From NCBI GenBank assembly GCA_030706735.1, contig JAUZNZ010000004.1:124001-188000 (forward strand): DNA of 64,000 nt, in the 5' to 3' direction. The notes beneath the pieces were generated by a model that saw nothing but the letters and a program-made list of their open reading frames with translations, was not told the DNA's origin and made no database searches. The translations under genes were made by a program, and so were the position numbers. Below are positions 34,731-43,480 of the stretch, in pieces. The DNA comes from Bacteroidota bacterium. GTDB taxonomy: Bacteria > Bacteroidota > Bacteroidia > Chitinophagales > Chitinophagaceae. Numbering within the stretch: the first letter of the stretch is position 1; each line of letters starts with the position of its first letter.

Positions 34731-34900
34731 TATTACAGAGGATCGCTTAACTGAACATTTGACGGCTGTGCTTGCAATCTCTGCGTTTCAATAAGTCCTT
34801 TTTATTTTCAGGATCTTGGCGTGCGGGTAAACTTGACAAACGTCCAGCTAAGACTAATGATAAACGGGAGCGTCAGCGAAAGAAAAAATAATGCCGAATC

Positions 34901-35011
34901 TCAACCCTCCTGACCGTGCCTGAGCGATTTATAAAGGCAAAATAACAAATACCCCAAATACAACATAGGCAATAAGAACCAGGACAAACAGGTTCCCAAA
35001 TACATATTCAT
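34901..35011 (-). CDS. Possible 36-aa membrane peptide, frame continues past the stop
   Basis: MNMYLGTCLSWFLLPMLYLG begins a mostly hydrophobic 36-residue ORF ending KSLRHGQEG. After its TGA the same frame stays open to 34808, encoding a second hydrophobic stretch (ALFFLSLTLPFIISLSW) and a basic tail. It may be a real small protein, or the remnant of a two-helix protein with an in-frame stop. Low confidence. Confidence 0.3.
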   Translation of the reverse strand: MNMYLGTCLSWFLLPMLYLGYLLFCLYKSLRHGQEG

Positions 35012-35030
35012 CCAGAGAACCAGCCGTAAG

Positions 35031-35156
35031 CTATTCACTTCTATAGTCTTTCCCCGGACCGATAGTCAAATCGTAGACGGTATACAAAATAGTACCCAAA
35101 ATAATAATCCCCGAAGGGATAAGAACAGCCCTCTTGTAGTATTTGCCTGGATTCAT
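35031..35156 (-). CDS. Possible 41-aa single-helix membrane protein
   Basis: ATG at 35156, MNPGKYYKRAVLIPSGIIIL then a transmembrane stretch up to about residue 28 and a polar tail ending DYRSE. Basic N-terminus, one helix. It lies upstream of the 36-aa ORF on the same strand. No family recognised; the ORF may be spurious. Confidence 0.35.
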   Translation of the reverse strand: MNPGKYYKRAVLIPSGIIILGTILYTVYDLTIGPGKDYRSE

Positions 35157-35170
35157 TTACATTATCTTTA
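35142..35170 (+). promoter_or_regulatory. Bacteroidota promoter of the MBL hydrolase gene
   Basis: TTTG at 35142-35145 (-33) and TATCTTTA at 35163-35170 (-7, seven of eight) are separated by 17 bp. Predicted start about 35177, leader about 28 nt. Confidence 0.5.
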
Positions 35171-35204
35171 CCCTTTCCTAATTTTACGCACAATCAAATC
35201 GATC

Positions 35205-35972
35205 ATGAAAACGCATTTCTTTACATTACTTTTCGTCTGTTGTCTCTCCAGTTCTTTCGCCCAACGTACGGCGCCGGACCTGCTGCCCGGCAAACAGGGA
35301 ACCCTGACCGTCCAGCCCATCGTCCACGCGAGCCTGGTCCTCACCGGCAGCGGTAAGGTCATCTATGTCGATCCGACCGGCGGCGCGTCAGGCTACGCGG
35401 GACTGGCTGCGCCCGATATCATCCTGATCACCGATATCCACGGAGATCACCTGAGCAGCGCTACGATCGATTCCGTCAAAACGCCGAACACGATCCTGGT
35501 CGTCCCGCAAGCCGTCGCAGATAAACTGCCTGAGGCGGACAAGGCCAGGGCAGTGATCCTGAAGAATGGCGAATCCACCGTCCAGGCCGGGATCGGCATC
35601 CGGGCCATACCGATGTATAATCTTCCGGAAAGCCCGACGGCAGCGCACACCAGGGGCAGGGGCAACGGGTATATCCTGACCATCGCCGGAAAGAAGGTCT
35701 ACATCTCCGGGGACACGCAGGGCATCCCGGAAATGCGCGCCCTGACCGGCATCGATGTCGCCTTCGTTTGCATGAACCTTCCGTATACGATGGATATTAA
35801 TGAAGCGGCGGATGCGGTGCTGGCCTTCAAACCGAAGATCGTTTATCCCTATCACTACCGCGGACGCGGCGGCCTGAGCGATGTGAATGCATTTAAGGGT
35901 CTCGTGGAGGCCGGTAACAAGGGGATCGAAGTTCGCCTGCTTAACTGGTACCCCCCGACGCCGAAACCGTAG
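35205..35972 (+). CDS. Secreted MBL-fold metallo-hydrolase (UlaG-like)
   Basis: 255 aa. A signal peptide (residues 1-19, ending SSSFAQ) indicates export. The metallo-beta-lactamase fold shows the metal motif DIHGDH at 77-82 (H-x-D-H), His41 in PIVHASLVLT, Asp in YISGDTQGIPEM and a C-terminal His in YPYHYRGRGG. This pattern fits the UlaG/YtnP-like branch acting on small esters or phosphodiesters; the substrate is unknown. It stands alone. Confidence 0.9.
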   Translation: MKTHFFTLLFVCCLSSSFAQRTAPDLLPGKQGTLTVQPIVHASLVLTGSGKVIYVDPTGGASGYAGLAAPDIILITDIHGDHLSSATIDSVKTPNTILVVPQAVADKLPEADKARAVILKNGESTVQAGIGIRAIPMYNLPESPTAAHTRGRGNGYILTIAGKKVYISGDTQGIPEMRALTGIDVAFVCMNLPYTMDINEAADAVLAFKPKIVYPYHYRGRGGLSDVNAFKGLVEAGNKGIEVRLLNWYPPTPKP

Positions 35973-36017
35973 TGCGCTCGTCCCGCTACCGCTGGCCAGC
36001 ATCCGCCCGCCCCGCGC

Positions 36018-37559
36018 CTAGAACCGGTACCGGATTCCGGCCATGACCGGCATCGCCCATAGACTGGTATTGACCAGCGCATTCTTATTGGAGAAGTATT
36101 GACCGCCGGCTGTGACCCCCATGCCGAAACGGCAACTAAAGAAATAGAGCAATCCCAGCCTGACCCCCGCCGTCATGCCGCCCTTGACCTGCGGATCGGT
36201 GGTCAGCACATTCCCGTTATCGTCGATATGCGCCTTCATCGGCAGGGAATACCCAGCCGACAGGGCGACGGTCGACTGCCACCCCAACGGCCCGCCAATC
36301 GTGGCCTTGCCGAATAATTGCAGGGGAACGATCGGTTTGCCCAGCCAGATTTCATTATAGGTTCCGGCTACCGATCCCGGATAAGCGACGTCATCCTCAT
36401 AGCTCAACGTGATCGCGCTGGCCATTACGCCTACCTGCAGCCAGGAATTGACTATCCTGGAAATGGCCAGCTCGGCGGCTAGTTGCGACCCGCTGGTTTG
36501 CGAATGGACGGTCGCACTGGTAAAACGGGGGACCGAATTAAAGGACAATCCGCCATCCAGGGAGATCTCCCATTTTTTCGCGCATCCCGGTTCCGCCGAC
36601 GGCCCAGCTACATAGCGGCGGTTATAGCTGGTATCGTTTACGACAAAGTACAGGTCTTCGGGCTTATGATCCGACCGGTTGCTATCAACCCGCAGTCGCG
36701 TGAAGATCTTCAGCGAGCTGTCCCGGCAGATCGTCAGCTTGTCCGAAAGCTCGAGCCCATAAACCTTCCATTGCCGCGGCAATCCGTAGGGGAAGACGGC
36801 CACCGTGTCCACATGCCGGATAAGCCGCGCCACCGTATCATATCCTCCATCGCCGCTGGCCTTCCCTCCATTCCCGCGGTTCTTCCCCCGCTTGTCCGCG
36901 GGTACCAGGATCGCTTCATAGAAGTTGACCTGTACATGCACGTTACGACCCGGAGGGTCCTCCTTCCACTGGACCGTATCGACGCCTATCTGCACGTCGA
37001 GCGTCTTGCAGCAATCTCCCGCAACCCGTCCCGATCCCCCTTCATTTGGATAATAGGCATTCCCGCACGTGTGCAATATGTACAAATAACAGCCCTTCCG
37101 GTTGGTCAGCTTCCAGGCGGCGACCCCATGCGGACTTTCCCCCGCGGGCTCCAGCAGGACATAGTTGTAACTGATCAGGTCCCGCTGCGGATCATAAAAA
37201 CCCAGGTTCCCGATCGTGCCCATCGGGATAAAGACATCCTTCAGGCTGGCCATATTCAGGTCTTTATACCCGTTCTTGAATCCCGAGTTTTTCAATAGCA
37301 GGTCGAATGCGCCGAATTCACGCTTGTATTTTCCCTGTACCGAGCTATCCCGGATGGCCCGGATGAATTGTTCTGCCGTGCTCACGCCATTCACCTCCTG
37401 TAAAAAAGGAAATTGCGGATGGCTGCCCAACCTCTCGGAAAAACGCCGGGGATGACCATTACGGTCGAACTGGTATAAATGGGAATTCCTCGGGCAGTGA
37501 GGTTGGGAATAGGCTTGCAAAACGGCCGTCAGGCATGCAAGGAAGAGGGCGTATCGCAT
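36018..37559 (-). CDS. Outer-membrane beta-barrel protein of unknown function
   Basis: 513 aa from the ATG at 37559 (MRYALFLACLTAVLQAYSQP), which gives a clean signal peptide; the longer frame only precedes it. A soluble N-terminal region (about 20-310) contains paired cysteines (HTCGNAYYP, AGDCCKTLD). The C-terminal ~190 residues alternate polar and aromatic positions and end ...VMAGIRYRF, the terminal-Phe signature of outer-membrane barrels. No family recognised. It lies 73 nt downstream of the NHL/T9SS protein gene on the same strand and may act with it. Confidence 0.75.
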   Translation of the reverse strand: MRYALFLACLTAVLQAYSQPHCPRNSHLYQFDRNGHPRRFSERLGSHPQFPFLQEVNGVSTAEQFIRAIRDSSVQGKYKREFGAFDLLLKNSGFKNGYKDLNMASLKDVFIPMGTIGNLGFYDPQRDLISYNYVLLEPAGESPHGVAAWKLTNRKGCYLYILHTCGNAYYPNEGGSGRVAGDCCKTLDVQIGVDTVQWKEDPPGRNVHVQVNFYEAILVPADKRGKNRGNGGKASGDGGYDTVARLIRHVDTVAVFPYGLPRQWKVYGLELSDKLTICRDSSLKIFTRLRVDSNRSDHKPEDLYFVVNDTSYNRRYVAGPSAEPGCAKKWEISLDGGLSFNSVPRFTSATVHSQTSGSQLAAELAISRIVNSWLQVGVMASAITLSYEDDVAYPGSVAGTYNEIWLGKPIVPLQLFGKATIGGPLGWQSTVALSAGYSLPMKAHIDDNGNVLTTDPQVKGGMTAGVRLGLLYFFSCRFGMGVTAGGQYFSNKNALVNTSLWAMPVMAGIRYRF

Positions 37560-37632
37560 CGGTTGGATTTTATGGCCCGGGGAATGAGCCATATCGTAAA
37601 CGCCGGGAGGCCTGCTTTTCTTATGACAACGC

Positions 37633-39903
37633 CTACCTAATCAATAAAATATTGCCTTTGAACTCCTCCTTCGTGCCGTCCGCCAGTGCGACGATCGCGA
37701 CATACATATAGTTGCCCGTCTGCGCTTTCGATCCCTTGATGCTCCCGTTCCAGCCAAAGGCGGGGTCGCCGGGCGGCACGTCATGTACGTGGAAGACCCG
37801 CTGTCCCGATCGGGAATAGACCGAAAGGTCACGGATCATGCTGCCATCCGGTCCGCCGAGGACATAGAAGACATCGTTGCGGCCGTCTCCGTTTGGAGTG
37901 AAGGCATTCGGTACCCGGATGGGGGAGGAGACCTTCACGGCAAGGGTGCCACTGGCGGAGCAACCGTCCATCCCGACGACCTGCAAGGTATAGACGATGC
38001 TGGTTGCCGGACTCGCCTGTGGATCCCGGATCGTATTATCGGATAGGCCTGCTGCCGGGCTCCAGAGCCAGCTGGCGATGTCCCCCGTAACGACAGGCTG
38101 AAGGACAGTGCTTTCCCCGCGCAGCAGCGATACGCTCTGTCCGCTATCCACATGCGGCACAGGCTTGACGACCACGCCGATGGGATTCGAGGTGGCGGTA
38201 AGACAGCTCGAAGGGCTTGTTAGCAGGCACCGGACGGTCCCTCCGTCGGGCAGCCGGTTGCTGGAGAACCGGGATGTATCGGCGCCGGCCGGAACGCCAT
38301 TCACCTGCCAGTGATAGTCTGTCGGGTTCGCCCCGGCCGAAGGACTAGCGATAAAGTGAAGGGTCTCGCCCGCACAGATGCTGCCGGCATCTGCAGAAAT
38401 GCTGATCGCAAGAGGCAGATCGGGCGTTACCTTGATGGGAATGCTATTGGAGGTCGCGACCGCAGGCATGGCGCAAAGGTCATTGCTGGTCATTACGCAT
38501 TCGACCACGTCGCTATTCGCCGGCGCAGGATTCGTAAATCCCGTGCTGTCCGATCCGGTATTCGCGCCATTGAGCCGCCATTGGAAAGAGGGCTGCGCAC
38601 CCCCGCCGCTGGCATGAGCCGAATAGCTTACCGGGACGCCCGCACAAAGGTTCGTATCGGTCGCGGAAATTTGGATCGAGGCGGCCGTTGCGGGATTGAC
38701 GACGATGGGATTGCTGGTCAGCACGCAGCCATTGTAATCCATCACGACGGCCGTGTAGGTGCCTGCTGAACTGGGGACATAGGTATTGGCAATGCCGGAC
38801 AGCATCGCCCATTTCTGCACCCGGTTATTTCCATAATCGGCGATATAAATGACGCCGTTTGCATCGACAAATACACCCGTGGGCTGGAAAAGCTGGTTGG
38901 CGGCTGCGCCGCCGCCATTGCCTCCGGCCACCGTGATGCCGCTGGTTGCTCCATCGGGCCAGAATTGAATGCGCGCATTGACCTGGTCGTCGACATACAC
39001 GTCTCCCACGCGGTCCACGAATACAGTATAGGGAGTATTGAGCTGATTGGCTGCCTTGCCCGCACCGTTCCCCCCGGCCACCGTGATGCCGCTCGACGCG
39101 CCGGACGCCCATTTCTGAACGCGGTTATTCTTTTCGTCGGCGACGTAGAGGTTGCCGTCCTGGTCTACGAAAATGCCGGAAGGATAGTCGAATTGGTTGG
39201 CCGCGGGACCCGGTCCATTCCCTCCGGCAACTGTTATGCCGGTGCTTGCGCCGGGCGTCCATTCCTGTATCCGGTTATTGCCGGCATCGGCAATGAACAC
39301 ATTCCCTGTTTTGTCGACGAATACTCCGGTGGCATCGAAAAGTTGATTTTGCGCTGATCCCTGACCGTTACCTCCGGCTACCGTCACGCCGCTGCTTGCG
39401 CCGGACGTCCATTTCTGGATCCGGTCATTGCCATAGTCATCGACATACAGGGTACCCGCCGCGTCGACGAATATCCCGATCGGATCCGACAGCTGGTTGG
39501 CGGCGACGCCCTGCCCGTTTCCCCCCGCTACGGTCGACCCGTTGCTGGCCCCAGGCGCCCATTTTTGTATGCGATAGTTCAGGCGATCTACGATATAGAT
39601 GTTGCCGTTCGCATCGCCCCAAAGTCCGATCGGGTTATTCAATTGACTGGTTGATCCGCCGTGGAGGGTCGGACTGCCCGCTATCGTAATGCCCGTCCGG
39701 GCCGTGGTAACGGCTTTTGAAACGAGCACGGCATGGCCGTCTTCATTCCAGGTGATCTGCGACAGGATGGCTGTGGTATTGACGGTGAGGGGGATGCCCA
39801 CGCATTGGCCGGGACTGGTAAGCACGGCCGAATAAGGGCATTGGGCGAAGCTCCCATGGACAAGAACAGAGGCCGCTATGACTATCAGGGCTTTCATATC
39901 CAT
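37633..39903 (-). CDS. Secreted NHL-repeat protein with T9SS C-terminal sorting domain
   Basis: 756 aa from 39903 (MDMKALIVIAASVLVHGSFA; Met3 also possible), with a signal peptide. Six 50-residue NHL repeats (consensus ANQL-P-GIFVD-GNLYVAD-NNRIQKW-GAS-ITVAGGNGG-A) should form a six-bladed propeller. Two Ig/PKD-like domains follow (SFQWRLNGANTG, DYHWQVNGVPAG). The last ~85 residues start PNAFTPNGDGRNDVFYV and end NYMYVAIVALADG...GNILLIR, the gliding-motility-associated type B sorting domain that type IX secretion recognises. Cell-surface role likely; ligand unknown. Confidence 0.92.
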   Translation of the reverse strand: MDMKALIVIAASVLVHGSFAQCPYSAVLTSPGQCVGIPLTVNTTAILSQITWNEDGHAVLVSKAVTTARTGITIAGSPTLHGGSTSQLNNPIGLWGDANGNIYIVDRLNYRIQKWAPGASNGSTVAGGNGQGVAANQLSDPIGIFVDAAGTLYVDDYGNDRIQKWTSGASSGVTVAGGNGQGSAQNQLFDATGVFVDKTGNVFIADAGNNRIQEWTPGASTGITVAGGNGPGPAANQFDYPSGIFVDQDGNLYVADEKNNRVQKWASGASSGITVAGGNGAGKAANQLNTPYTVFVDRVGDVYVDDQVNARIQFWPDGATSGITVAGGNGGGAAANQLFQPTGVFVDANGVIYIADYGNNRVQKWAMLSGIANTYVPSSAGTYTAVVMDYNGCVLTSNPIVVNPATAASIQISATDTNLCAGVPVSYSAHASGGGAQPSFQWRLNGANTGSDSTGFTNPAPANSDVVECVMTSNDLCAMPAVATSNSIPIKVTPDLPLAISISADAGSICAGETLHFIASPSAGANPTDYHWQVNGVPAGADTSRFSSNRLPDGGTVRCLLTSPSSCLTATSNPIGVVVKPVPHVDSGQSVSLLRGESTVLQPVVTGDIASWLWSPAAGLSDNTIRDPQASPATSIVYTLQVVGMDGCSASGTLAVKVSSPIRVPNAFTPNGDGRNDVFYVLGGPDGSMIRDLSVYSRSGQRVFHVHDVPPGDPAFGWNGSIKGSKAQTGNYMYVAIVALADGTKEEFKGNILLIR
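38790..39651 (-). repeat. Six 150-bp coding repeats (NHL blades)
   Basis: Each repeat is exactly 50 codons in the first five copies, the sixth is truncated after QKWAM. They share GGNG and GIFVD blocks at protein level with many silent changes in the DNA, so they are old domain repeats and not fresh slippage. Confidence 0.85.
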
Positions 39904-40019
39904 TATATTCAACGCGGATCGCATGCGCGTCGTTGGCCCGCCTGGTCGTTCTTCGGCGTCACCCAAATCGACTCAACCTGCATGCTGCTGGATACCAGCT
40001 ATTTGGCTTAATTTGCGGC

Positions 40020-40406
40020 ATGAAATATTCTCAATGGGTGGGTGTCGCGGCCGCCCTGCTGCTCGTCGCCGCCTGCTTTCTTCCCTGGGCCTGGTATCCC
40101 GATCTCAACCGGCATTTTACCGGGTTCCATTCCGAATCCAATGTGTACGGCCGTCCCGGGAAAGTGCTGACCTTCTTCGCCGTGGTGGCTATCGTGCTCT
40201 ATCTGATCCCCCGCATTTGGGCCAAGCGCTCCAATATGCTGGTCGCTGCATTTGCGCTGGCCTTTGCGATACGCTGCTATTATGTTTTCACGGCCTGCTA
40301 TCGCGGCGTCTGTCCCGAAAAACAGGCCGGCATCTTTCTGATCATTGCGGCCGCGTCTGTCATGCTGCTGGCGACCTTCCTGCCCCGTCTTAACCGTGCT
40401 GAATGA
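40020..40406 (+). CDS. Four-helix membrane protein of unknown function
   Basis: 128 aa from the ATG at 40020 (MKYSQWVGVAAALLLVAACF). Hydrophobic segments at about 7-25, 50-68, 77-95 and 105-122. An extracytoplasmic loop holds a conserved-looking YPDLNRHFTGFHSESNVYGR. The upstream frame reads into the T9SS gene and has no support. TTAATTTG sits at 40008-40015. The 3' end overlaps the convergent VIT gene by 17 nt. Function unknown. Confidence 0.7.
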   Translation: MKYSQWVGVAAALLLVAACFLPWAWYPDLNRHFTGFHSESNVYGRPGKVLTFFAVVAIVLYLIPRIWAKRSNMLVAAFALAFAIRCYYVFTACYRGVCPEKQAGIFLIIAAASVMLLATFLPRLNRAE

Positions 40407-41130
40407 GCTTCGCGACGGCAAAAGCGCAGCCCGCCGCCAGCGCGCCGATGATCATGACGCGCAGCGCCCCGGAAAGAGGATGGATGCCCGTCATCTTGCT
40501 TTTATAATAACCAAAAATAAACAGGCAGATCAGGGTAATGACGGCCGATATCTTCAGGCCCGTCAGACCGTCGGTGACGAAGAAATAGGGCGATAGAGGG
40601 ATCAATCCCCCGACGATGTAGGAGAGACCGATATTGAAGGCGCTATTCCGCGCTCTCTTCGGATCAGGCTTGTCCAATCCCAATTCATATTTCATCATAA
40701 AGTCCACCCAGGTATCTTTGTCCTGCGTCATCTCGTCCACCGCCTTTTCCTGTACTTCGTCGCTCAGGCCCAGCTTGGCAAAGAATTCCCGCACCTCGTC
40801 TTTTTCGCGCTCAGGCACCTTTTCCACTTCATCATATTCCCGCTTCAGCTCCGCCTGGTAATGGTCCACTTCTGTTTTTCCGGCCAGGTAACCGCCCAGT
40901 CCCATCGCGATCGAACCGGCGGCGATCTCGGCCAGTCCGGCGATCCAGATCAGGTTCAGGTGCTCCGGTCCTACGGCTCCGCTTAATCCGGCTGCAAGGG
41001 CAAACGGAACGGTAAGGCCGTCCGACATGCCGATGACGATATCTCGCAGCACTTCGGATCCCTGCATGTGTTCTTCAATATGGTCGGAATGGGTATGCGT
41101 GTCTTTCAGCGTTTTGGTTTGGCTGTCCAT
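40390..41130 (-). CDS. VIT1/CCC1 family transporter
   Basis: 246 aa. The N-terminal SDGLTVPFALAAGLSGA motif with TM1, the acidic cytoplasmic hairpin (about 88-150, YQAELKREYDEVEKVPEREK) and three C-terminal TM helices (LSYIVGGLIPLSPYFF, SAVITLICLFIFGYYKS) are the layout of the vacuolar iron transporter/CCC1 group, which moves Fe2+ or Mn2+. Bacterial roles are less clear. Its C-terminus overlaps the convergent 128-aa membrane protein gene by 17 nt. Confidence 0.92.
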   Translation of the reverse strand: MDSQTKTLKDTHTHSDHIEEHMQGSEVLRDIVIGMSDGLTVPFALAAGLSGAVGPEHLNLIWIAGLAEIAAGSIAMGLGGYLAGKTEVDHYQAELKREYDEVEKVPEREKDEVREFFAKLGLSDEVQEKAVDEMTQDKDTWVDFMMKYELGLDKPDPKRARNSAFNIGLSYIVGGLIPLSPYFFVTDGLTGLKISAVITLICLFIFGYYKSKMTGIHPLSGALRVMIIGALAAGCAFAVAKLIQHG

Positions 41131-41154
41131 GAGGGTAAAACTAATTCATTTTTA

Positions 41155-42405
41155 TCATAGCGCACACAGGGCGTCGCCCACGATCTCCACGCATTCCCGT
41201 AGCTGATCGCGCGTGATCACCAGCGGCGGCGCCAGCCGGATCTTGTCTCCATGCGTGGGTTTGGCCAGCACGCCGCGATCCTTCAGGGCCAGGCAGAGTT
41301 CCCAGGCTGCTTCGGGATGGGGATGCGCGATCACGATCGCATTGAGGAGGCCCTTCCCCCTGATCTCACCGACATGGGGCGATCCCAATGCCCTCAACGC
41401 CCGGCGAAACTCTTCTCCCAACACCTCCGCCTTCGCGGCCAATCCTTCATCCTGCAGCACCTGCAGGGCTTCCATGGCCACCTTGCAGGCGAGCGGGTTG
41501 CCGCCATAGGTCGAACCATGCTCGCCCGGACCGATGGTCAGCATGACCGGGTCATCCGCCAGGACCGCCGAGACCGGTAACATGCCGCCGCTCAATGCCT
41601 TTCCAAGGATCAGCATATCCGGTCGCACCCGCTCATGGTCGCAGGCCAGGAGCTTGCCGGTGCGGCAAAGCCCGGTCTGGATCTCGTCGGCGATGAAGAG
41701 CACGCCCGCTGCTTCGCAACAGGCCTTCGCCCGCGAGAGATATCCGTCGCGGGGAACGACCACCCCCGCCTCGCCCTGTATCGGTTCGACAAGAAAGCCC
41801 GCCACATCTTTGTCTTCTAATGCAATAGCCAACGCGTCCACATCGTCGTAGGGGATTACGACAAAACCTTCCATGTACGGTCCAAACTGCCTGCGTGAGT
41901 CTTCGTCCGTACTGAACGAAATGACCGTACTGGTACGGCCGTGGAAGTTCCCTGCGCAAACCACGATCTTCGCCCGGCCTTCCGGGATGCCCTTGACCGC
42001 ATATCCCCATCGGCGGCAAAGCTTGATCGCCGTCTCCACGGCCTCCACGCCCGTATTCATGGGCAATAGCTTATCATAACCGAAATAAGCGGTGATCATT
42101 TTTTCGTACTCTCCCAGGCAATCATTATAGAACGCCCTCGAGGTCAGCGTCAGCACCTTCGCCTGCCCCACCAGGGCGGCAACGATCCGCGGATGACAAT
42201 GACCCTGGTTCACCGCGGAGTACCCGCTCAAAAAATCATAATAGCGTTTGCCGTCGACGTCCCAGAGAAAAACGCCCGATCCTTTGCTCAGGACGACGGG
42301 TAGGGGATGATAGTTATGGGCGCCATATTTTTCTTCCAGTTCGAGAAATTGGCGGCTGCGATCCGTCAGGACGCTCAGGGCGCGATTGGACATGATGTCG
42401 GACAT
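41155..42405 (-). CDS. rocD: Ornithine--oxo-acid transaminase
   Basis: 416 aa class III PLP aminotransferase that moves the delta-amino group of ornithine to 2-oxoglutarate, giving glutamate-semialdehyde. Features: [17 protein letters not shown] (PLP phosphate region), [31 protein letters not shown] and the PLP lysine in [17 protein letters not shown]. These ornithine-type motifs distinguish it from ArgD. Starts at 42405 ([17 protein letters not shown]). Monocistronic, with the glycosyltransferase gene divergent. Confidence 0.95.
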   Translation of the reverse strand: MSDIMSNRALSVLTDRSRQFLELEEKYGAHNYHPLPVVLSKGSGVFLWDVDGKRYYDFLSGYSAVNQGHCHPRIVAALVGQAKVLTLTSRAFYNDCLGEYEKMITAYFGYDKLLPMNTGVEAVETAIKLCRRWGYAVKGIPEGRAKIVVCAGNFHGRTSTVISFSTDEDSRRQFGPYMEGFVVIPYDDVDALAIALEDKDVAGFLVEPIQGEAGVVVPRDGYLSRAKACCEAAGVLFIADEIQTGLCRTGKLLACDHERVRPDMLILGKALSGGMLPVSAVLADDPVMLTIGPGEHGSTYGGNPLACKVAMEALQVLQDEGLAAKAEVLGEEFRRALRALGSPHVGEIRGKGLLNAIVIAHPHPEAAWELCLALKDRGVLAKPTHGDKIRLAPPLVITRDQLRECVEIVGDALCAL

Positions 42406-42531
42406 AAAAAAGGAAATAAATGGTTAAGTAAAGGGTTCATCCGGCTAAGCCGTGCTAGCAGGGGGCGATATCGTCACGAATGATGATCGAGGAAGTCCAG
42501 ATGCCGGCTTAAGAATGCCGGACGGAAGGAA

Positions 42532-42539
42532 TATATTTG
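42532..42539 (+). promoter_or_regulatory. -7 element of the glycosyltransferase gene
   Basis: TATATTTG, exact TAnnTTTG match; predicted start near 42546 and a leader of about 35 nt. Confidence 0.45.
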
Positions 42540-42580
42540 CACGCAATACATGGACGCAAGATAGATAATAAATCGCCAAA

Positions 42581-43480
42581 ATGAAAATATCGGCTCATTC
42601 GTATGTTCGCAATGGCCTCAGGTATAACTACCCCTTTATCGAATCCATTCGTTCGGTGCTGCCCATCGTCGATGAGTTTGTCATGGTGGTCGGGGATTCG
42701 GATGACGGCACCCGGGAGGCCATTGAGGCGATAGGGGATAGCCGGATCAGGATCGTGGATACCATCTGGGATGAGAAGCTGCGCACCGCCGGCCGCATCT
42801 TCGCTTTGCAGGCCAATACAGGCCTGGATCAGGTGACGGGGGACTGGGCTTTTCATATACAGGCCGACGAAGTCGTCCATGAGGACGACCTGCCCCTGAT
42901 CAAAGCAGCGATGGAAAAACACTTCGCCGATCCGCGTGTCGAAGGGTTCCTGTTCCGCTTCCTCAATTTTTTCGGGGACTACAGGCACTACGGACCCAGC
43001 CGCCGCTTCCACCAGCACGAAATACGCATCACCCGCAACGACCCGAAGGTTCGCTCTTACCGTGATTCCCAGGGCTTCCGGATCTTCGAACATCCGGAAA
43101 AACAATGGGAGGAGAAAGGCCGCAAGCTGCACGTCATTTCCCTTCCGGCCCGTATCTTTCACTATAGCCATGTCAAGAATCCCCTGATGCAGGTTAGGAA
43201 AAGGGCCGCCTTCGTGTCGCGATACCACTCCGATGAAAAGGTGCAGGAATACCTGAAGGCAAATGAAGGCTTCAATTACCAGGATTATGACTATCTGAAG
43301 GTCTTCCACGGTACGCACCCCGCCGTCATGCGGGATTTTATTGCGGCGCAGGACTGGGAGTTCAACTACGACCCCTCCCGAAATGATATGAACCTGAAAG
43401 AAAAAACGATGCGATGGCTGGAGCGCCTCACGGGCAGGCAATTTTTTATCTATAAGAATTATAAGATCCTGAAGAAGTAG
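42581..43480 (+). CDS. Family 2-like glycosyltransferase
   Basis: 299 aa with no membrane segment. The N-terminal ISAHSYVRNGLRYNYPFIES and VDEFVMVVGDSDDGTREAIE match the first strand-helix units of GT-A glycosyltransferases, with the nucleotide-sugar aspartates in VGDSDDG and the metal-site region in WAFHIQADEVVHEDD. The acceptor is unknown. The C-terminus (about 200-299) is a helical tail. It overlaps the convergent ispE by 22 nt. Confidence 0.85.
   Translation: MKISAHSYVRNGLRYNYPFIESIRSVLPIVDEFVMVVGDSDDGTREAIEAIGDSRIRIVDTIWDEKLRTAGRIFALQANTGLDQVTGDWAFHIQADEVVHEDDLPLIKAAMEKHFADPRVEGFLFRFLNFFGDYRHYGPSRRFHQHEIRITRNDPKVRSYRDSQGFRIFEHPEKQWEEKGRKLHVISLPARIFHYSHVKNPLMQVRKRAAFVSRYHSDEKVQEYLKANEGFNYQDYDYLKVFHGTHPAVMRDFIAAQDWEFNYDPSRNDMNLKEKTMRWLERLTGRQFFIYKNYKILKK

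Larger units (their letters stand above)
34733..35204. other. AT-richer gap after tRNA-Cys
   Basis: No conserved gene. It holds two tiny minus-strand ORFs (34901-35011, 35031-35156) described separately and the promoter of the MBL gene. The base composition is visibly more AT-rich than the flanking coding regions. No integrase or repeated tRNA end was seen. Confidence 0.5.

Noticed and set aside
34609-35204. tRNA-borne integrated island
   Set aside because: No integrase, no repeated tRNA 3' end, and normal chromosomal genes resume after 500 bp.
38790-39651. 150-bp repeats as CRISPR or mobile element
   Set aside because: They are NHL propeller blades with codon-level divergence.
42442-42452. 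Small palindrome CGGCTAAGCCG upstream of rocD
   Set aside because: Only 5-bp arms, likely by chance; no supporting context.
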